This document shows positions 43,882 through 51,714 of a DNA stretch of 64,000 bases, piece by piece. Positions within the stretch are counted from its first letter, which is position 1. Every line of letters starts with the position of its first letter. The position numbers and the translations under genes were made by a program. Origin of the DNA: JASFHF01 sp050123335. GTDB lineage: Bacteria; Pseudomonadota; Gammaproteobacteria; UBA12402. The notes under the pieces were generated by a model that did not search any database, was not told the DNA's origin, and saw only the letters and a program-made list of their open reading frames with translations. The stretch lies in the NCBI GenBank assembly GCA_050123335.1, contig JASFHH010000003.1, forward strand, positions 1-64,000, read 5' to 3'.

Positions 43882-46333
43882 AAATTCTGCATAAGCCATG
43901 TAATTTGCAATATTTACAGGTTTCAATAGGGTTTTTAGGATCAACTGTTGCATGACCTGCGTAAAAATCATTAGCTAAAGTTGTGGTGATTTTTTTCCAT
44001 GATTTTAATTGATCTCCCCAATTTATTTTTGCTGAAGCGTTTTTAAATTCCAATTTTCCTGGGGATATTTGTGCAAATGCTATGTCGTTAATTTCATGTG
44101 GAATATTGGCTGCGTATAAAGGAAGTTGTGGCTTATTGGGCCGATCACCAAACCAATCGTTAATGCTGGTTTTGCCAGTTTTATAATCAATTAAAATATA
44201 ATTTTTATCTACCTGATCGATGCGGTCAACGCGCACATTAAATTTAAGTTTTCCGCATTTAATCGAATATTTTTGTTCTTGTTTTACAACTGCAAAAGGT
44301 TCACGAGTTTTTTCTAGTTGTAACCAATCAAAAATCAATTTCTGTAATCGAAGTTGCTCAAGTTTGGCAAATTCTGATTTTGTGTTTAATGTTTTTTTAG
44401 TTGCTGTGTCGATTAATTGCTTTAGCTCGCTTTCTTGAATTGTACATAATTTTTCGTGTGTTTTAAGCTGTTGCCAAATCATTTCCAAAATTTTATGCGT
44501 TATTGATCCGCGTTCTAATGAGTTAATTCCTTCTGTGGGCTCAGGTGTTTCTTCTGCATGCAGACGATATTTGGCAAAAGCGCGAAATGGACAAGCTGCT
44601 TGTTGTTCTAAAATGTTGGAACCTGCTTGTAAGGTTTCGTGTTCTTGTATGCTTGGAGCAGTATCGTTTTTTAAAGTTATAAATTCTTGTTGAGTGATTT
44701 TAAATTTTGGTTTGCTTTTCGGTTTTTCGATTATCGGAAAATTTTTAATTAATGGACTAGGCTGCAGAGCGCCATCTTGGTTTTGGGTGGAATAACTAAA
44801 AATTAAATTGGTTGAATTTTGGATAAATTGATTTGTCATCATGTGCGCAAAGTAATATTCACGTTCCGTGGTGGCGCGCAGCATATTATATTTTTTTTGT
44901 AAACTAATTGGTAAAAATGGATTTGGTTTAGGATTATTTGGCCAGGCTTTATCATCTAAACCCATTATCCATGCATTATCAAATGGTAAGCCGGTTGCTT
45001 CTAGTGTGCCTAAAATCTGAATTTTTGCATGAGGTTTTTTAGTTTGAAATAGAGTTTGTGCGGCCAAACGTTTTAAGTGTGATAAAGCTTGAGTGTAAGT
45101 AAAGGAGTTTTGTACTAAAGAAAGCGCTGCAAATTCTTCTAATAATTTATGCCAGCGTTCGATGGTTTTATATTCTTTATTCGTAAGTTTTCTTGTGCCT
45201 GGCCAACCGACAGTATTAAGTTGTTGATTAAAAATATTAACCCATGCATGCAGTGACATTTTGTCATTCCGCGGCTTGATCGCGGAATCCAGAAAAGGCT
45301 GCCAAATGGCCTGGAGCCCGAATAATTGCTGTGTAATTTCCGAGATGACAATGTAATTGGATGTTGATGTTTGTCGCAATTGAAAATTAAGCATCGCGCG
45401 TTGCGGTAAGTCTTCAAAATTTCCAATAAAAGGTGAACGTAAAAGATATCCGATATCATTAATATGAGTTTTTCCAATGTTTAAACTTAAGATTTCTAAG
45501 GCTGTGTAGATCATAGGCTCATCACTAAGTTTATTACCAAAAGAAATATTATATTTTGTATCATCTGTGAAAATCTCAAAGAAAATTCTGTTAACGTCAT
45601 TATAAATTTCATTTAGGTTTGGAATTATGCAGCCGATATGATTTGAATTTTGTTGTTTTGCCCAATTAGCCATTGCATAAATTTCATCTTCGGTGTTTGA
45701 TAGTGCTGCACAGTGTATTGTTTGGTTATGCGCTTGGGTTTGGTAATTAATAATTTCGCAATTTAAGCTATCAAATAATAATTGTTCAGCAGGGGCTATT
45801 TCTAAAAATCCAATTAGAATGACACGTTTAGGTTTGTTTAAGTTGTGAAGTTGTGTGGTAATCAAGTTGATTAGGCTGGATGGATCAATCCAATTATTTT
45901 TTTTGCAAGTTTGCACAAAAGTTTCAGTCCAATTTCTCCAACAGTAATTATCATCGTGTTGTAAAATTTCCGGATCATCAAGCGAAATATTATATTTTTG
46001 CAGCAACTCCCATGCTTGTTGTGCGGCAGTTGCCGTCGAGTTAATTGATAATAATGCATCATCGGTTTGGTTTTTGATAATTGTTTGCCACAAAAGAAAA
46101 GTTTGTTGTGGATTTAATAAAACTTGCGGTTCGCCAATGGCTTTAGTTTGTAATTCAATAAAACATCGTGCAAGCCAGGCATCAAGCGGTAATACATCTA
46201 AGCTGATCCAGGTATCAATATTGCGCGAGGTTTGTAAATTTTTATACTGATGTGCTAACCAATTTGCCAGGCGTTTGTTGGCGGTTAGGATCAAAGTGTC
46301 CGGGTTAAGTTGTGCAAAAAGGTCGTCAAGCAT
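43868..46333 (-). CDS. addB: AddB-like PD-(D/E)XK nuclease with one in-frame palindromic element
   Basis: About 821 residues from the ATG at 46333 (MLDDLFAQLNPDTLILTANK); a longer reading enters a family A hairpin. The N-terminal inactive helicase-like part resembles AddB/RecC types. The C-terminal nuclease has RVDRIDQVDKNYILIDYKTG, and cysteines at AACPFRAFA and ETCKYCKLHGLC that would bind an Fe-S cluster as in AddB. Its stop overlaps the addA start, so the pair is coupled. At residues about 347-357 (LDSAIKPRNDK) it carries a short GTCATTCCGCGG-type palindrome in frame. Confidence 0.82.
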   Translation of the reverse strand: MLDDLFAQLNPDTLILTANKRLANWLAHQYKNLQTSRNIDTWISLDVLPLDAWLARCFIELQTKAIGEPQVLLNPQQTFLLWQTIIKNQTDDALLSINSTATAAQQAWELLQKYNISLDDPEILQHDDNYCWRNWTETFVQTCKKNNWIDPSSLINLITTQLHNLNKPKRVILIGFLEIAPAEQLLFDSLNCEIINYQTQAHNQTIHCAALSNTEDEIYAMANWAKQQNSNHIGCIIPNLNEIYNDVNRIFFEIFTDDTKYNISFGNKLSDEPMIYTALEILSLNIGKTHINDIGYLLRSPFIGNFEDLPQRAMLNFQLRQTSTSNYIVISEITQQLFGLQAIWQPFLDSAIKPRNDKMSLHAWVNIFNQQLNTVGWPGTRKLTNKEYKTIERWHKLLEEFAALSLVQNSFTYTQALSHLKRLAAQTLFQTKKPHAKIQILGTLEATGLPFDNAWIMGLDDKAWPNNPKPNPFLPISLQKKYNMLRATTEREYYFAHMMTNQFIQNSTNLIFSYSTQNQDGALQPSPLIKNFPIIEKPKSKPKFKITQQEFITLKNDTAPSIQEHETLQAGSNILEQQAACPFRAFAKYRLHAEETPEPTEGINSLERGSITHKILEMIWQQLKTHEKLCTIQESELKQLIDTATKKTLNTKSEFAKLEQLRLQKLIFDWLQLEKTREPFAVVKQEQKYSIKCGKLKFNVRVDRIDQVDKNYILIDYKTGKTSINDWFGDRPNKPQLPLYAANIPHEINDIAFAQISPGKLEFKNASAKINWGDQLKSWKKITTTLANDFYAGHATVDPKNPIETCKYCKLHGLCRIYEHN
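45263..45292. repeat. short GTCATTCCGC palindromic element inside addB
   Basis: GTCATTCCGCGGCTTGATCG continuing CGGAATCCAG, with arms TTCCGCG and CGCGGAA. It is a minimal form of the elements in addA and at 59422, and is encoded in frame. Confidence 0.7.
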
Positions 46334-46389
46334 AGGGCTAAAAATAGCAGTTAGTCCGTAATTTGTACAGATATTTTGAGGGGTATAAA

Positions 46390-46500
46390 TTATTGAAGCT
46401 TGCTGATAGGTTTTAAGCCTCAATGGCACATCCATGTGCCTCCCGACCGCGCATCCAGGGCGGTCTATTCGGCTTAAAATCTATCAGCAAGCTTCAATAA
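46390..46500. repeat. repeat family A, divergent copy 5 (long hairpin)
   Basis: Left arm TTATTGAAGCTTGCTGATAG (from 46390) and right arm CTATCAGCAAGCTTCAATAA (to 46500) pair in a stem of about 30 bp with two mismatches. The core shares GGCACATCCATGTGCCTCCCG with copy 1, but then has a different inner palindrome (GACCGC / GCGGTC). It lies upstream of addB. Confidence 0.75.
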
Positions 46501-46624
46501 AAAACGTTTATAATTGTTTTATCTCAAAGTGCGGAAATCGTAATCTCTTATAATCGCCGCGTAAAAACCGGGTGAATAGTTATCATTGGTGTTATAATTA
46601 ACTTATTTTTAAAGGATAGTTATT

Positions 46625-47428
46625 ATGCCTTTTGCAAAAGTTAATAATGTAAAATTATATTACGAAGATCATGGTCAAGGTTTTCCGTTGGTTTTGATTT
46701 CTGGTTTTGGTGCTGATCATGTGGTGTGGGATGCGGTGTTGCCTTTTTTAAGACCGCATTATCGTATTATTCGTTTTGATAATCGCGGAGCGGGGCGAAG
46801 TGATGCGCCAGATGAGTTTTATGATATTGAAACTATGGCAGATGATACGGCAGCCTTGATGGATTATTTGCAAATTGAACAGGCTTACATTTGTGGGCAT
46901 TCAATGGGTACATCGATATCACTAAATTTTGCGTTTAAATATCCGCATAAAGTCAGCAAATTAATTTTATGTAATGGATATCCTAAAATAAACGCTTTAT
47001 CTACGATGGTTTTTAAAATTTTTGATCGTATGATTGATGCTGCAGTTGATGTGAATATTTTAGGGGATTTTTTTACACCGTGGTGTTATGCGAATGCTGT
47101 TTTGTCTAATTTGGATAATTATCCTGAGGTAACCGCGCGTATAGCGTATGGAAAAACTTCAAAATATCCGCAAACTGTAATTGGATTTAAGCGTCAATTG
47201 GAGGCATTATTGTCTTTTAGTATTGATGAAAAATTGCAAAAGATTAACGCACCGACTTTATTGATTGCGGGAAGTGATGATATTTTAACCCCGCTGGAAG
47301 ATGCGCAATATTTGACTGAACGTATTCCTAATACGCGATTATGGGTTATAGATGATACCGGACACATGACTTTTGTGGAAAAACCACAAGAAAGTAGTAA
47401 AATCATTAATGATTTTTTGCTAAAATAA
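46625..47428 (+). CDS. alpha/beta hydrolase
   Basis: 267 residues. RFDNRGAGRSDAP near 50, the nucleophile elbow ICGHSMGTSISLNF near 96, the Asp in AGSDDILTPLEDA near 218 and the His in DDTGHMTFVEKP near 246 give a complete triad. This 3-oxoadipate enol-lactonase-like group is broad, so no substrate is assigned. There is a weak GGATAG site upstream. It is followed by the Rap1a-like gene after 28 bases. Confidence 0.88.
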   Translation: MPFAKVNNVKLYYEDHGQGFPLVLISGFGADHVVWDAVLPFLRPHYRIIRFDNRGAGRSDAPDEFYDIETMADDTAALMDYLQIEQAYICGHSMGTSISLNFAFKYPHKVSKLILCNGYPKINALSTMVFKIFDRMIDAAVDVNILGDFFTPWCYANAVLSNLDNYPEVTARIAYGKTSKYPQTVIGFKRQLEALLSFSIDEKLQKINAPTLLIAGSDDILTPLEDAQYLTERIPNTRLWVIDDTGHMTFVEKPQESSKIINDFLLK

Positions 47429-47456
47429 TATTTTAGGATTTCATGGAAGCATTATT

Positions 47457-47816
47457 ATGAAAAAAATAAAATGGATATTGTTTGGTCTTGTATTGTTGTT
47501 ACCAGTTGTCAATGCGCAGTCATATAAACATACTTCAGCACAGCGATTTTTAGAAGTATGCCAACAGCCTAAAAATTTGAATGTTTGCTATGCTTATATC
47601 TCTGGTGTGATTGATGAGATTTTTGCTAGTTATTATTTATTTAATCACCATGAGTTTCGAGTTTTTACTAAAAATATGCGTAATTGGGATGAGGAAAAGA
47701 TCAGGCTTGGTTTGTTAAAATGGGCGGATAAAAATCAAAAGATAGTACAAAATACAAATGCAGCTATTATGATAAACCAATATCTGTATTCTATGTATGT
47801 AAAACCATCACCTTAA
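47457..47816 (+). CDS. Rap1a/Tai-like secreted protein
   Basis: 119 residues with a signal peptide ending near VNAQS (about 22). The mature part has FLEVCQQPKNLNVCYAYISGVID, the two-cysteine start of Rap1a/Tai domains, and a helical end (AAIMINQYLYSMYV). In Serratia this family gives immunity to type VI amidase effectors, but many homologues stand alone with unknown role. No amidase partner is seen here. It overlaps the XRE regulator gene tail to tail by four bases. Confidence 0.6.
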   Translation: MKKIKWILFGLVLLLPVVNAQSYKHTSAQRFLEVCQQPKNLNVCYAYISGVIDEIFASYYLFNHHEFRVFTKNMRNWDEEKIRLGLLKWADKNQKIVQNTNAAIMINQYLYSMYVKPSP

Positions 47817-48406
47817 TCTAATTCTTTACGACGCATCCAAAGCACTTGTGCAGCAGATTTAAGTGATACATTTTTTAAAGTTTGATTTGCGCATGATATA
47901 GTATAATGATCTTTTTTAGATCCTGCTTCAAGATGCCGTAATAGTATTCGTTCATCCGATGTTTCTATAATACAATTTAATCCAATTAGAGTTTGTATAT
48001 CTTTTCCTTTGCGTTTAATCCCAGCAACCCAATCTTTGGGATAAAAATATGGTTCCATAGTATTATCGTTAATTGATAAAATGATATAGTTGGGATTATT
48101 TTGTTTAAACATTTCTATTTCTTTTTCAATTTGTTTTTTTTGGGTTAAAGTTGGGGGTTGGCCGGTGCCATGCATTAGCCATGGCAGTTCACATCTAACG
48201 CCTTCCTCAAAATATGCGGCGATAACTTTTGCAGCGCTATTTTCCGGAATGCCTTTATAATCTCCCAATTCCCAGCTTTTTAAAGTGCGTTGGTTAATAT
48301 TGTGTTTGTCACAAAATTCTTGCCTGGATAAACCGGTTAGGTTACGTAAATGCTGCATTCTGCGACCTTTTGCCTTGGCTGCTATTGGGTTTATGTTATT
48401 TGGCAT
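47813..48406 (-). CDS. XRE-type transcriptional regulator with S24-like domain lacking the catalytic Ser
   Basis: 197 residues from the ATG at 48406, which has an AGGGG site. A helix-turn-helix near residues 12-55 (LTGLSRQEFCDKHNINQRTL) precedes a LexA/CI-like C-terminal domain. Where S24 peptidases have GDSMEP, this protein has DNTMEPYFYPKDW, so the nucleophile Ser is Thr and self-cleavage is unlikely. It is divergent from the defective kinase at 48574, and two palindromes occupy the shared promoter region, suggesting autoregulation. Confidence 0.8.
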   Translation of the reverse strand: MPNNINPIAAKAKGRRMQHLRNLTGLSRQEFCDKHNINQRTLKSWELGDYKGIPENSAAKVIAAYFEEGVRCELPWLMHGTGQPPTLTQKKQIEKEIEMFKQNNPNYIILSINDNTMEPYFYPKDWVAGIKRKGKDIQTLIGLNCIIETSDERILLRHLEAGSKKDHYTISCANQTLKNVSLKSAAQVLWMRRKELD

Positions 48407-48427
48407 TTTTAGATACCCCTTTTTATT

Positions 48428-48486
48428 TGTAAGATATAACTTACATAACATTAATCCATTTTCATTCTGTCTGTATTGGACAGAAT
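48428..48486. promoter_or_regulatory. two palindromes between the XRE gene and the kinase-like gene
   Basis: TGTAAG / CTTACA (48428-48445), and ATTCTGTC / GACAGAAT (48464-48471 and 48479-48486) with a 7-base spacer. Placed 22-80 bases upstream of the XRE start, they are good candidates for its own operators. The regulator-site link is inference from position. Confidence 0.5.
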
Positions 48487-48573
48487 AACTTGCTTGCTAC
48501 TATACTGCTCATATATTAGACAATCGGCATGTGACAATAATAGCATCAGCGTTAATGATAAATTAGGAGCATA

Positions 48574-49335
48574 ATGATGACAAATAATAATTATAATAAT
48601 TATGATGATCAATTGGCGATGATGCGCCAGGATTACGCTCAACTTAGCATTTTTACCGCTAATATATGTTCTAATTTATTGCCTACTTGTCGGACTATCA
48701 CTGATTTAGTTATTGAATTGAATGAAGAAGACAATATTAGTGAAAGAAATAAAAAGCTTGAGCAGGTGATGCATGCGGTACAAGGAATAGAGCATTATTT
48801 TAATTGTTTGATTGATTTTGCGCACATGGTAAAGCAGCATCCTCCGTCGATCTTGACTCATATAAATTTTCCAAAAATATTGAAGCGTTTATATAATTCA
48901 ATGTCAATTGTATTGCGAGTTAAGCAATTAAAATTAACCATTAATTATAGTGATAAATTACCGGATATTTTGTTGGGAGATTATTTTCGTGTTGAGTATA
49001 TTTTACTTGGTTTGTTAAGTAATGCAGTTAAATTTACTTCAAATGGGAATATCACAATTACTTTGACTAAAGCAAAGCAAGAAGGTGATAATTTATTAAT
49101 GAAGATAATTGTGCGTGATACTGGAGAAGGAATTTGTTTAGATGATCGCGAAAAAATATTTCAGCCTTTCTATTGTGTAAAGCCGAAGTTCAATAAATCA
49201 TATGCCAGTACTGGTTTAGGGTTAACGTTTATCAAGCAATTTTTAGAGGATATTGGCGGGTCAATTGAAATCAAAGACAATCAGCAAAGTTGTGGTGCGG
49301 AGTTTATTTGTTTGTTGCCAGTTAACGTAAGTTAA
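48574..49335 (+). CDS. histidine-kinase-like protein without phosphoacceptor His
   Basis: 253 residues with an AGGAG site. A helical dimerisation-like region (about 15-85) precedes a full HATPase_c domain: N box LLSNAVKFTSNG near 150, G1 VRDTGEGI near 185, F box and G2 STGLGLTFIKQFLEDIGGS near 212. In the H box, the hybrid kinase at 62236 has ADMEHDLRTP; here the aligned text is ANICSNLLPT, so His is Ser and the following Asp is Asn. There is no sensor domain or membrane segment. It may be an ATP-binding regulator or a decoy partner rather than an autokinase. Confidence 0.8.
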   Translation: MMTNNNYNNYDDQLAMMRQDYAQLSIFTANICSNLLPTCRTITDLVIELNEEDNISERNKKLEQVMHAVQGIEHYFNCLIDFAHMVKQHPPSILTHINFPKILKRLYNSMSIVLRVKQLKLTINYSDKLPDILLGDYFRVEYILLGLLSNAVKFTSNGNITITLTKAKQEGDNLLMKIIVRDTGEGICLDDREKIFQPFYCVKPKFNKSYASTGLGLTFIKQFLEDIGGSIEIKDNQQSCGAEFICLLPVNVS

Positions 49336-49369
49336 ATTATATATCTATTACACCATCTCAAGCTGCGAG

Positions 49370-49665
49370 ATTTGTAAAAAATGCCAGTGCCAGTTCTAAA
49401 CGGAACTCATGATTTTACAACTAGTTTGTTTTTGTAAAATCATGAGTAACCGCGCATCTGCACAACAAAAACAAAACACCAATCTGGCATGCGCGGTAAT
49501 TACCACTTAGTTTATTTCAGTGGCAGCTACCGCGTATGATAAATTTGTGTTCTTTTTTAGTTATTTTCATGGTTACCTGGAATTTTACAAAACAAGCAAG
49601 TTGTAAAATCACTAGTTCCATTTATGCCAATAGTGTAAATCTTATATCTTCATTGGAGATTGGTA
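49370..49665. mobile_element. composite family C region (copies 3 and 4)
   Basis: The left end GCTGCGAGATTT and the right end TAAATCTTATATCTTCATTG resemble the ends of the family C unit at 13732. Inside are one perfect palindrome (ACTCATGATTTTACAA / TTGTAAAATCATGAGT, 49405-49447), a middle part with CCACT / AGTGG and ACCGCG motifs, and a damaged palindrome (49578-49620). It looks like one element split by another insertion or two fused copies. It fills the 396-base gap between the kinase-like gene and the F-box gene; no gene is seen in it. Confidence 0.55.
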
Positions 49666-49731
49666 TATACAGTTTAATCCAATGGCTATCATTATAATTG
49701 AAGCCAGTGATTATTTTTTTAATTGGTAATC

Positions 49732-51351
49732 TTATTGTACACAGCATGTTTTGATTTTTTTTGATTGTGGTTTATGTTTGTATGTTAAGTTCATTATTTC
49801 TTGTGGCGTTGTTACATATTTCTCTTTGTTACATCCAAGCTGATTGTAGACATTCTCTCCACAGCCAAATACCTTTATTTCACCACTTTTAAGTCGTACC
49901 GAAAAAACTGTATGGTCATTACCACAACTAAAATTTAATATGCTACTGTTTTTTGGAAAGCCTTTTATTTCTTGTGGCGTTGTTACATATTTCTCTTTGT
50001 TACATCCAAGCTGACTGCAACTATTATATCCGCAGCCAAATACTTTTATTTCACCACTTTTAAGTCGTACTGAAAAAACTGTATGCTTATCACCACAACT
50101 AAAATTTAATATGCTACTGTTTTTTGGAAAGTCTTTTATTTCTTGTGGCGTTGTTACATATTTCTCTTTGTTACATCCAAGCTGACTGCAACTATTATAT
50201 CCACAGCCAAATGCCTTTATTTCACCACTTTTAAGTCGTACTAAAAAAACTGTATGCTTATCACCACAACTAAAATTTAATATTCTGCTGTTTTTTGGAA
50301 AGCCTTTTATTTCTTGTGGCGTTTTTGCAGATGCTATAGTGTCAAATCCAAGAGTGTTAAGTCCAAGCTGACTGAAAAAATTATCTCCACAGCCAAATAC
50401 CTTTATTTCGCCACTTTTAAGTTGTACTAAAAAAACTGTATGGTCATAACCACAACTAATATTTAATATTTTGCTGCTTTTTGGAAAGCCTTTTATTTCT
50501 TGTGGCGTTTTTACCTTTTCTTGATTACCAAATCCAAGCTGACCGCAACTATTATTTCCACAGCCAAATGCCTTTATTTCGCTAGTTTCAAGTCGTACTA
50601 AAAAAACTATATGGTTACTACCACAACTAAAATTTAATATTCTGCTGTTCTTTGGAAAGCCTTTTATTTCTTGTGGCGTTTTTATCTTGTCTTGATTACC
50701 AAATCTAAGCTGACCGAGCAAATTGTCTCCACAGCCAAATGCCTTTATTTCGCTATTTTCAAGTTGTATTAAAAAAACTGTATAGTAATCATCACAACTT
50801 AAATTTAATATTCTGCTGCTTTTTGGAAAGCCTTTTATTTCTTGCGGCGTTTTTACCTTTTTTTGATTGCCAAACCCAAGCTGGCCGAACGAATTATCTC
50901 CACAGCCAAATGCCTTTATTTTGCCACTTTTAAGTCGTACTAAAAAAACTGTATGATTAGAACCACAACTAGATTTTATTTTACTGTCCATATAATTTTC
51001 TTTGAACCATGTATTCCAACTTAATTTTTTATGTGCGGATTTGTCTTTATATTTTTTAAATTCTTCTGGAAAATTACGCCTAGAAAATTGTTGCCATACA
51101 TATTCGTGTTTGAATGCCTGGTTGAACAACTTACATACTAGTGCAAAATGAGCAATATCAGAAGATGGCGCTTTTAAAAAAAGAACTATTTCCATTAATA
51201 GTTCTAACGGTAACTTTTCTATTTCTGCTAATTTTCTGCTTTGGAGTTTATTTTGGGATTTATCAAGGGGTACATTTTTTTTTATATTTTTCGTATAATA
51301 TTTTTTCGTATAATGTGCTAATGCACCTAGGAAGTTTGCTTTAGCAAGCAT
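49732..51351 (-). CDS. F-box / RCC1-repeat protein with C-terminal CaaX box (probable host-directed effector)
   Basis: 539 residues with an AGGGG site. After a basic N-terminus, residues about 45-92 form an F-box (LPLELLMEIVLFLK ... LVCKLFNQAF ... VWQQFSRRNF), the motif that in eukaryotes binds Skp1 of SCF ubiquitin ligases. Residues about 124-521 are seven RCC1-like repeats of 56-60 residues (FGCGDNSFGQLG, TPQEIKGFPKNS, ILNFSCG). The protein ends in a basic stretch and CCVQ (536-539), a CaaX box with Gln at X as favoured by farnesyltransferase. No signal peptide is present. Legionella AnkB joins F-box and CaaX, and LegG1 joins RCC1 and CaaX; here all three occur together. Translocation by a Dot/Icm system is inferred; no such genes are in the window. 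Confidence 0.88.
   Translation of the reverse strand: MLAKANFLGALAHYTKKYYTKNIKKNVPLDKSQNKLQSRKLAEIEKLPLELLMEIVLFLKAPSSDIAHFALVCKLFNQAFKHEYVWQQFSRRNFPEEFKKYKDKSAHKKLSWNTWFKENYMDSKIKSSCGSNHTVFLVRLKSGKIKAFGCGDNSFGQLGFGNQKKVKTPQEIKGFPKSSRILNLSCDDYYTVFLIQLENSEIKAFGCGDNLLGQLRFGNQDKIKTPQEIKGFPKNSRILNFSCGSNHIVFLVRLETSEIKAFGCGNNSCGQLGFGNQEKVKTPQEIKGFPKSSKILNISCGYDHTVFLVQLKSGEIKVFGCGDNFFSQLGLNTLGFDTIASAKTPQEIKGFPKNSRILNFSCGDKHTVFLVRLKSGEIKAFGCGYNSCSQLGCNKEKYVTTPQEIKDFPKNSSILNFSCGDKHTVFSVRLKSGEIKVFGCGYNSCSQLGCNKEKYVTTPQEIKGFPKNSSILNFSCGNDHTVFSVRLKSGEIKVFGCGENVYNQLGCNKEKYVTTPQEIMNLTYKHKPQSKKIKTCCVQ
49790..50960 (-). repeat. seven tandem coding repeats of about 170 bp (RCC1 units)
   Basis: The segment TTATTTCTTGTGGCGTT (plus strand) recurs at about 49795, 49965, 50135, 50307, 50493, 50664 and 50834, a spacing of about 170 bases with one 16-base longer unit. 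The three units nearest the C-terminus are almost identical in DNA, which points to recent duplication. The period equals 56-57 codons, so the frame is kept. Confidence 0.85.
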
Positions 51352-51411
51352 GGTATTTTCCCCTTTTTTAGTTTGTTTTTAACTAATAGCAACTTTGTAA
51401 CCACATTTCTT

Positions 51412-51466
51412 GCTATTTTAGTTTTCGCACATAGCTATTTTAGCTTATGATCAGGCTTATTTTAGC
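51412..51466 (-). promoter_or_regulatory. three direct repeats at exact 22-bp spacing upstream of the F-box gene
   Basis: GCTATTTTAG at 51412, GCTATTTTAG at 51434 and CTTATTTTAG at 51456 (plus strand; CTAAAATAGC toward the gene). They lie about 60-115 bases before the start codon, and two helical turns separate each pair, so a protein could bind all three on one DNA face. They are candidate activator or repressor sites; the regulator is unknown. Confidence 0.5.
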
Positions 51467-51714
51467 TCATTAAACTTAAGGAAATCTTACGTAATTTTAA
51501 GTCCCAAATAAACACTTGATTATATTGATAAACTTTTTGCTATTTTTTGCAAAGTTTACAAAATTTTTCAAATCGGCTCTTATTTTAACCAATATGATTA
51601 ATTTTCGATAGCTTTTGATCTTATAGTTTGCTCCATTTGTAATTAAATTTACAAGCCATAGCTTATCAGGCGAGAATTAAATGGCAACCATGCATTACGT
51701 AAGGTAAAGGTTAG
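51467..51714. other. AT-rich intergenic remainder
   Basis: Rest of the 363-base gap between the F-box gene and the ArnT-like gene. It contains no gene, strong hairpin or known repeat that I can see. It should hold the promoter of the F-box gene and the end of the ArnT-like transcript. Confidence 0.4.

Noticed and set aside
47457..47816. Rap1a-like protein as part of a type VI effector-immunity pair
   Set aside because: No amidase effector or type VI gene is nearby, so only the domain resemblance is kept.
49790..50960. Regular 170-bp direct repeats as a possible CRISPR or satellite array
   Set aside because: The period is a multiple of three, the units encode RCC1-like repeats in one continuous reading frame, and there are no unique spacers.
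51352..51500. PmrA-type box (CTTAA repeats) upstream of the F-box gene
   Set aside because: Only isolated TTAA-like text occurs; the repeated motif is GCTATTTTAG with 22-base spacing, a different pattern.
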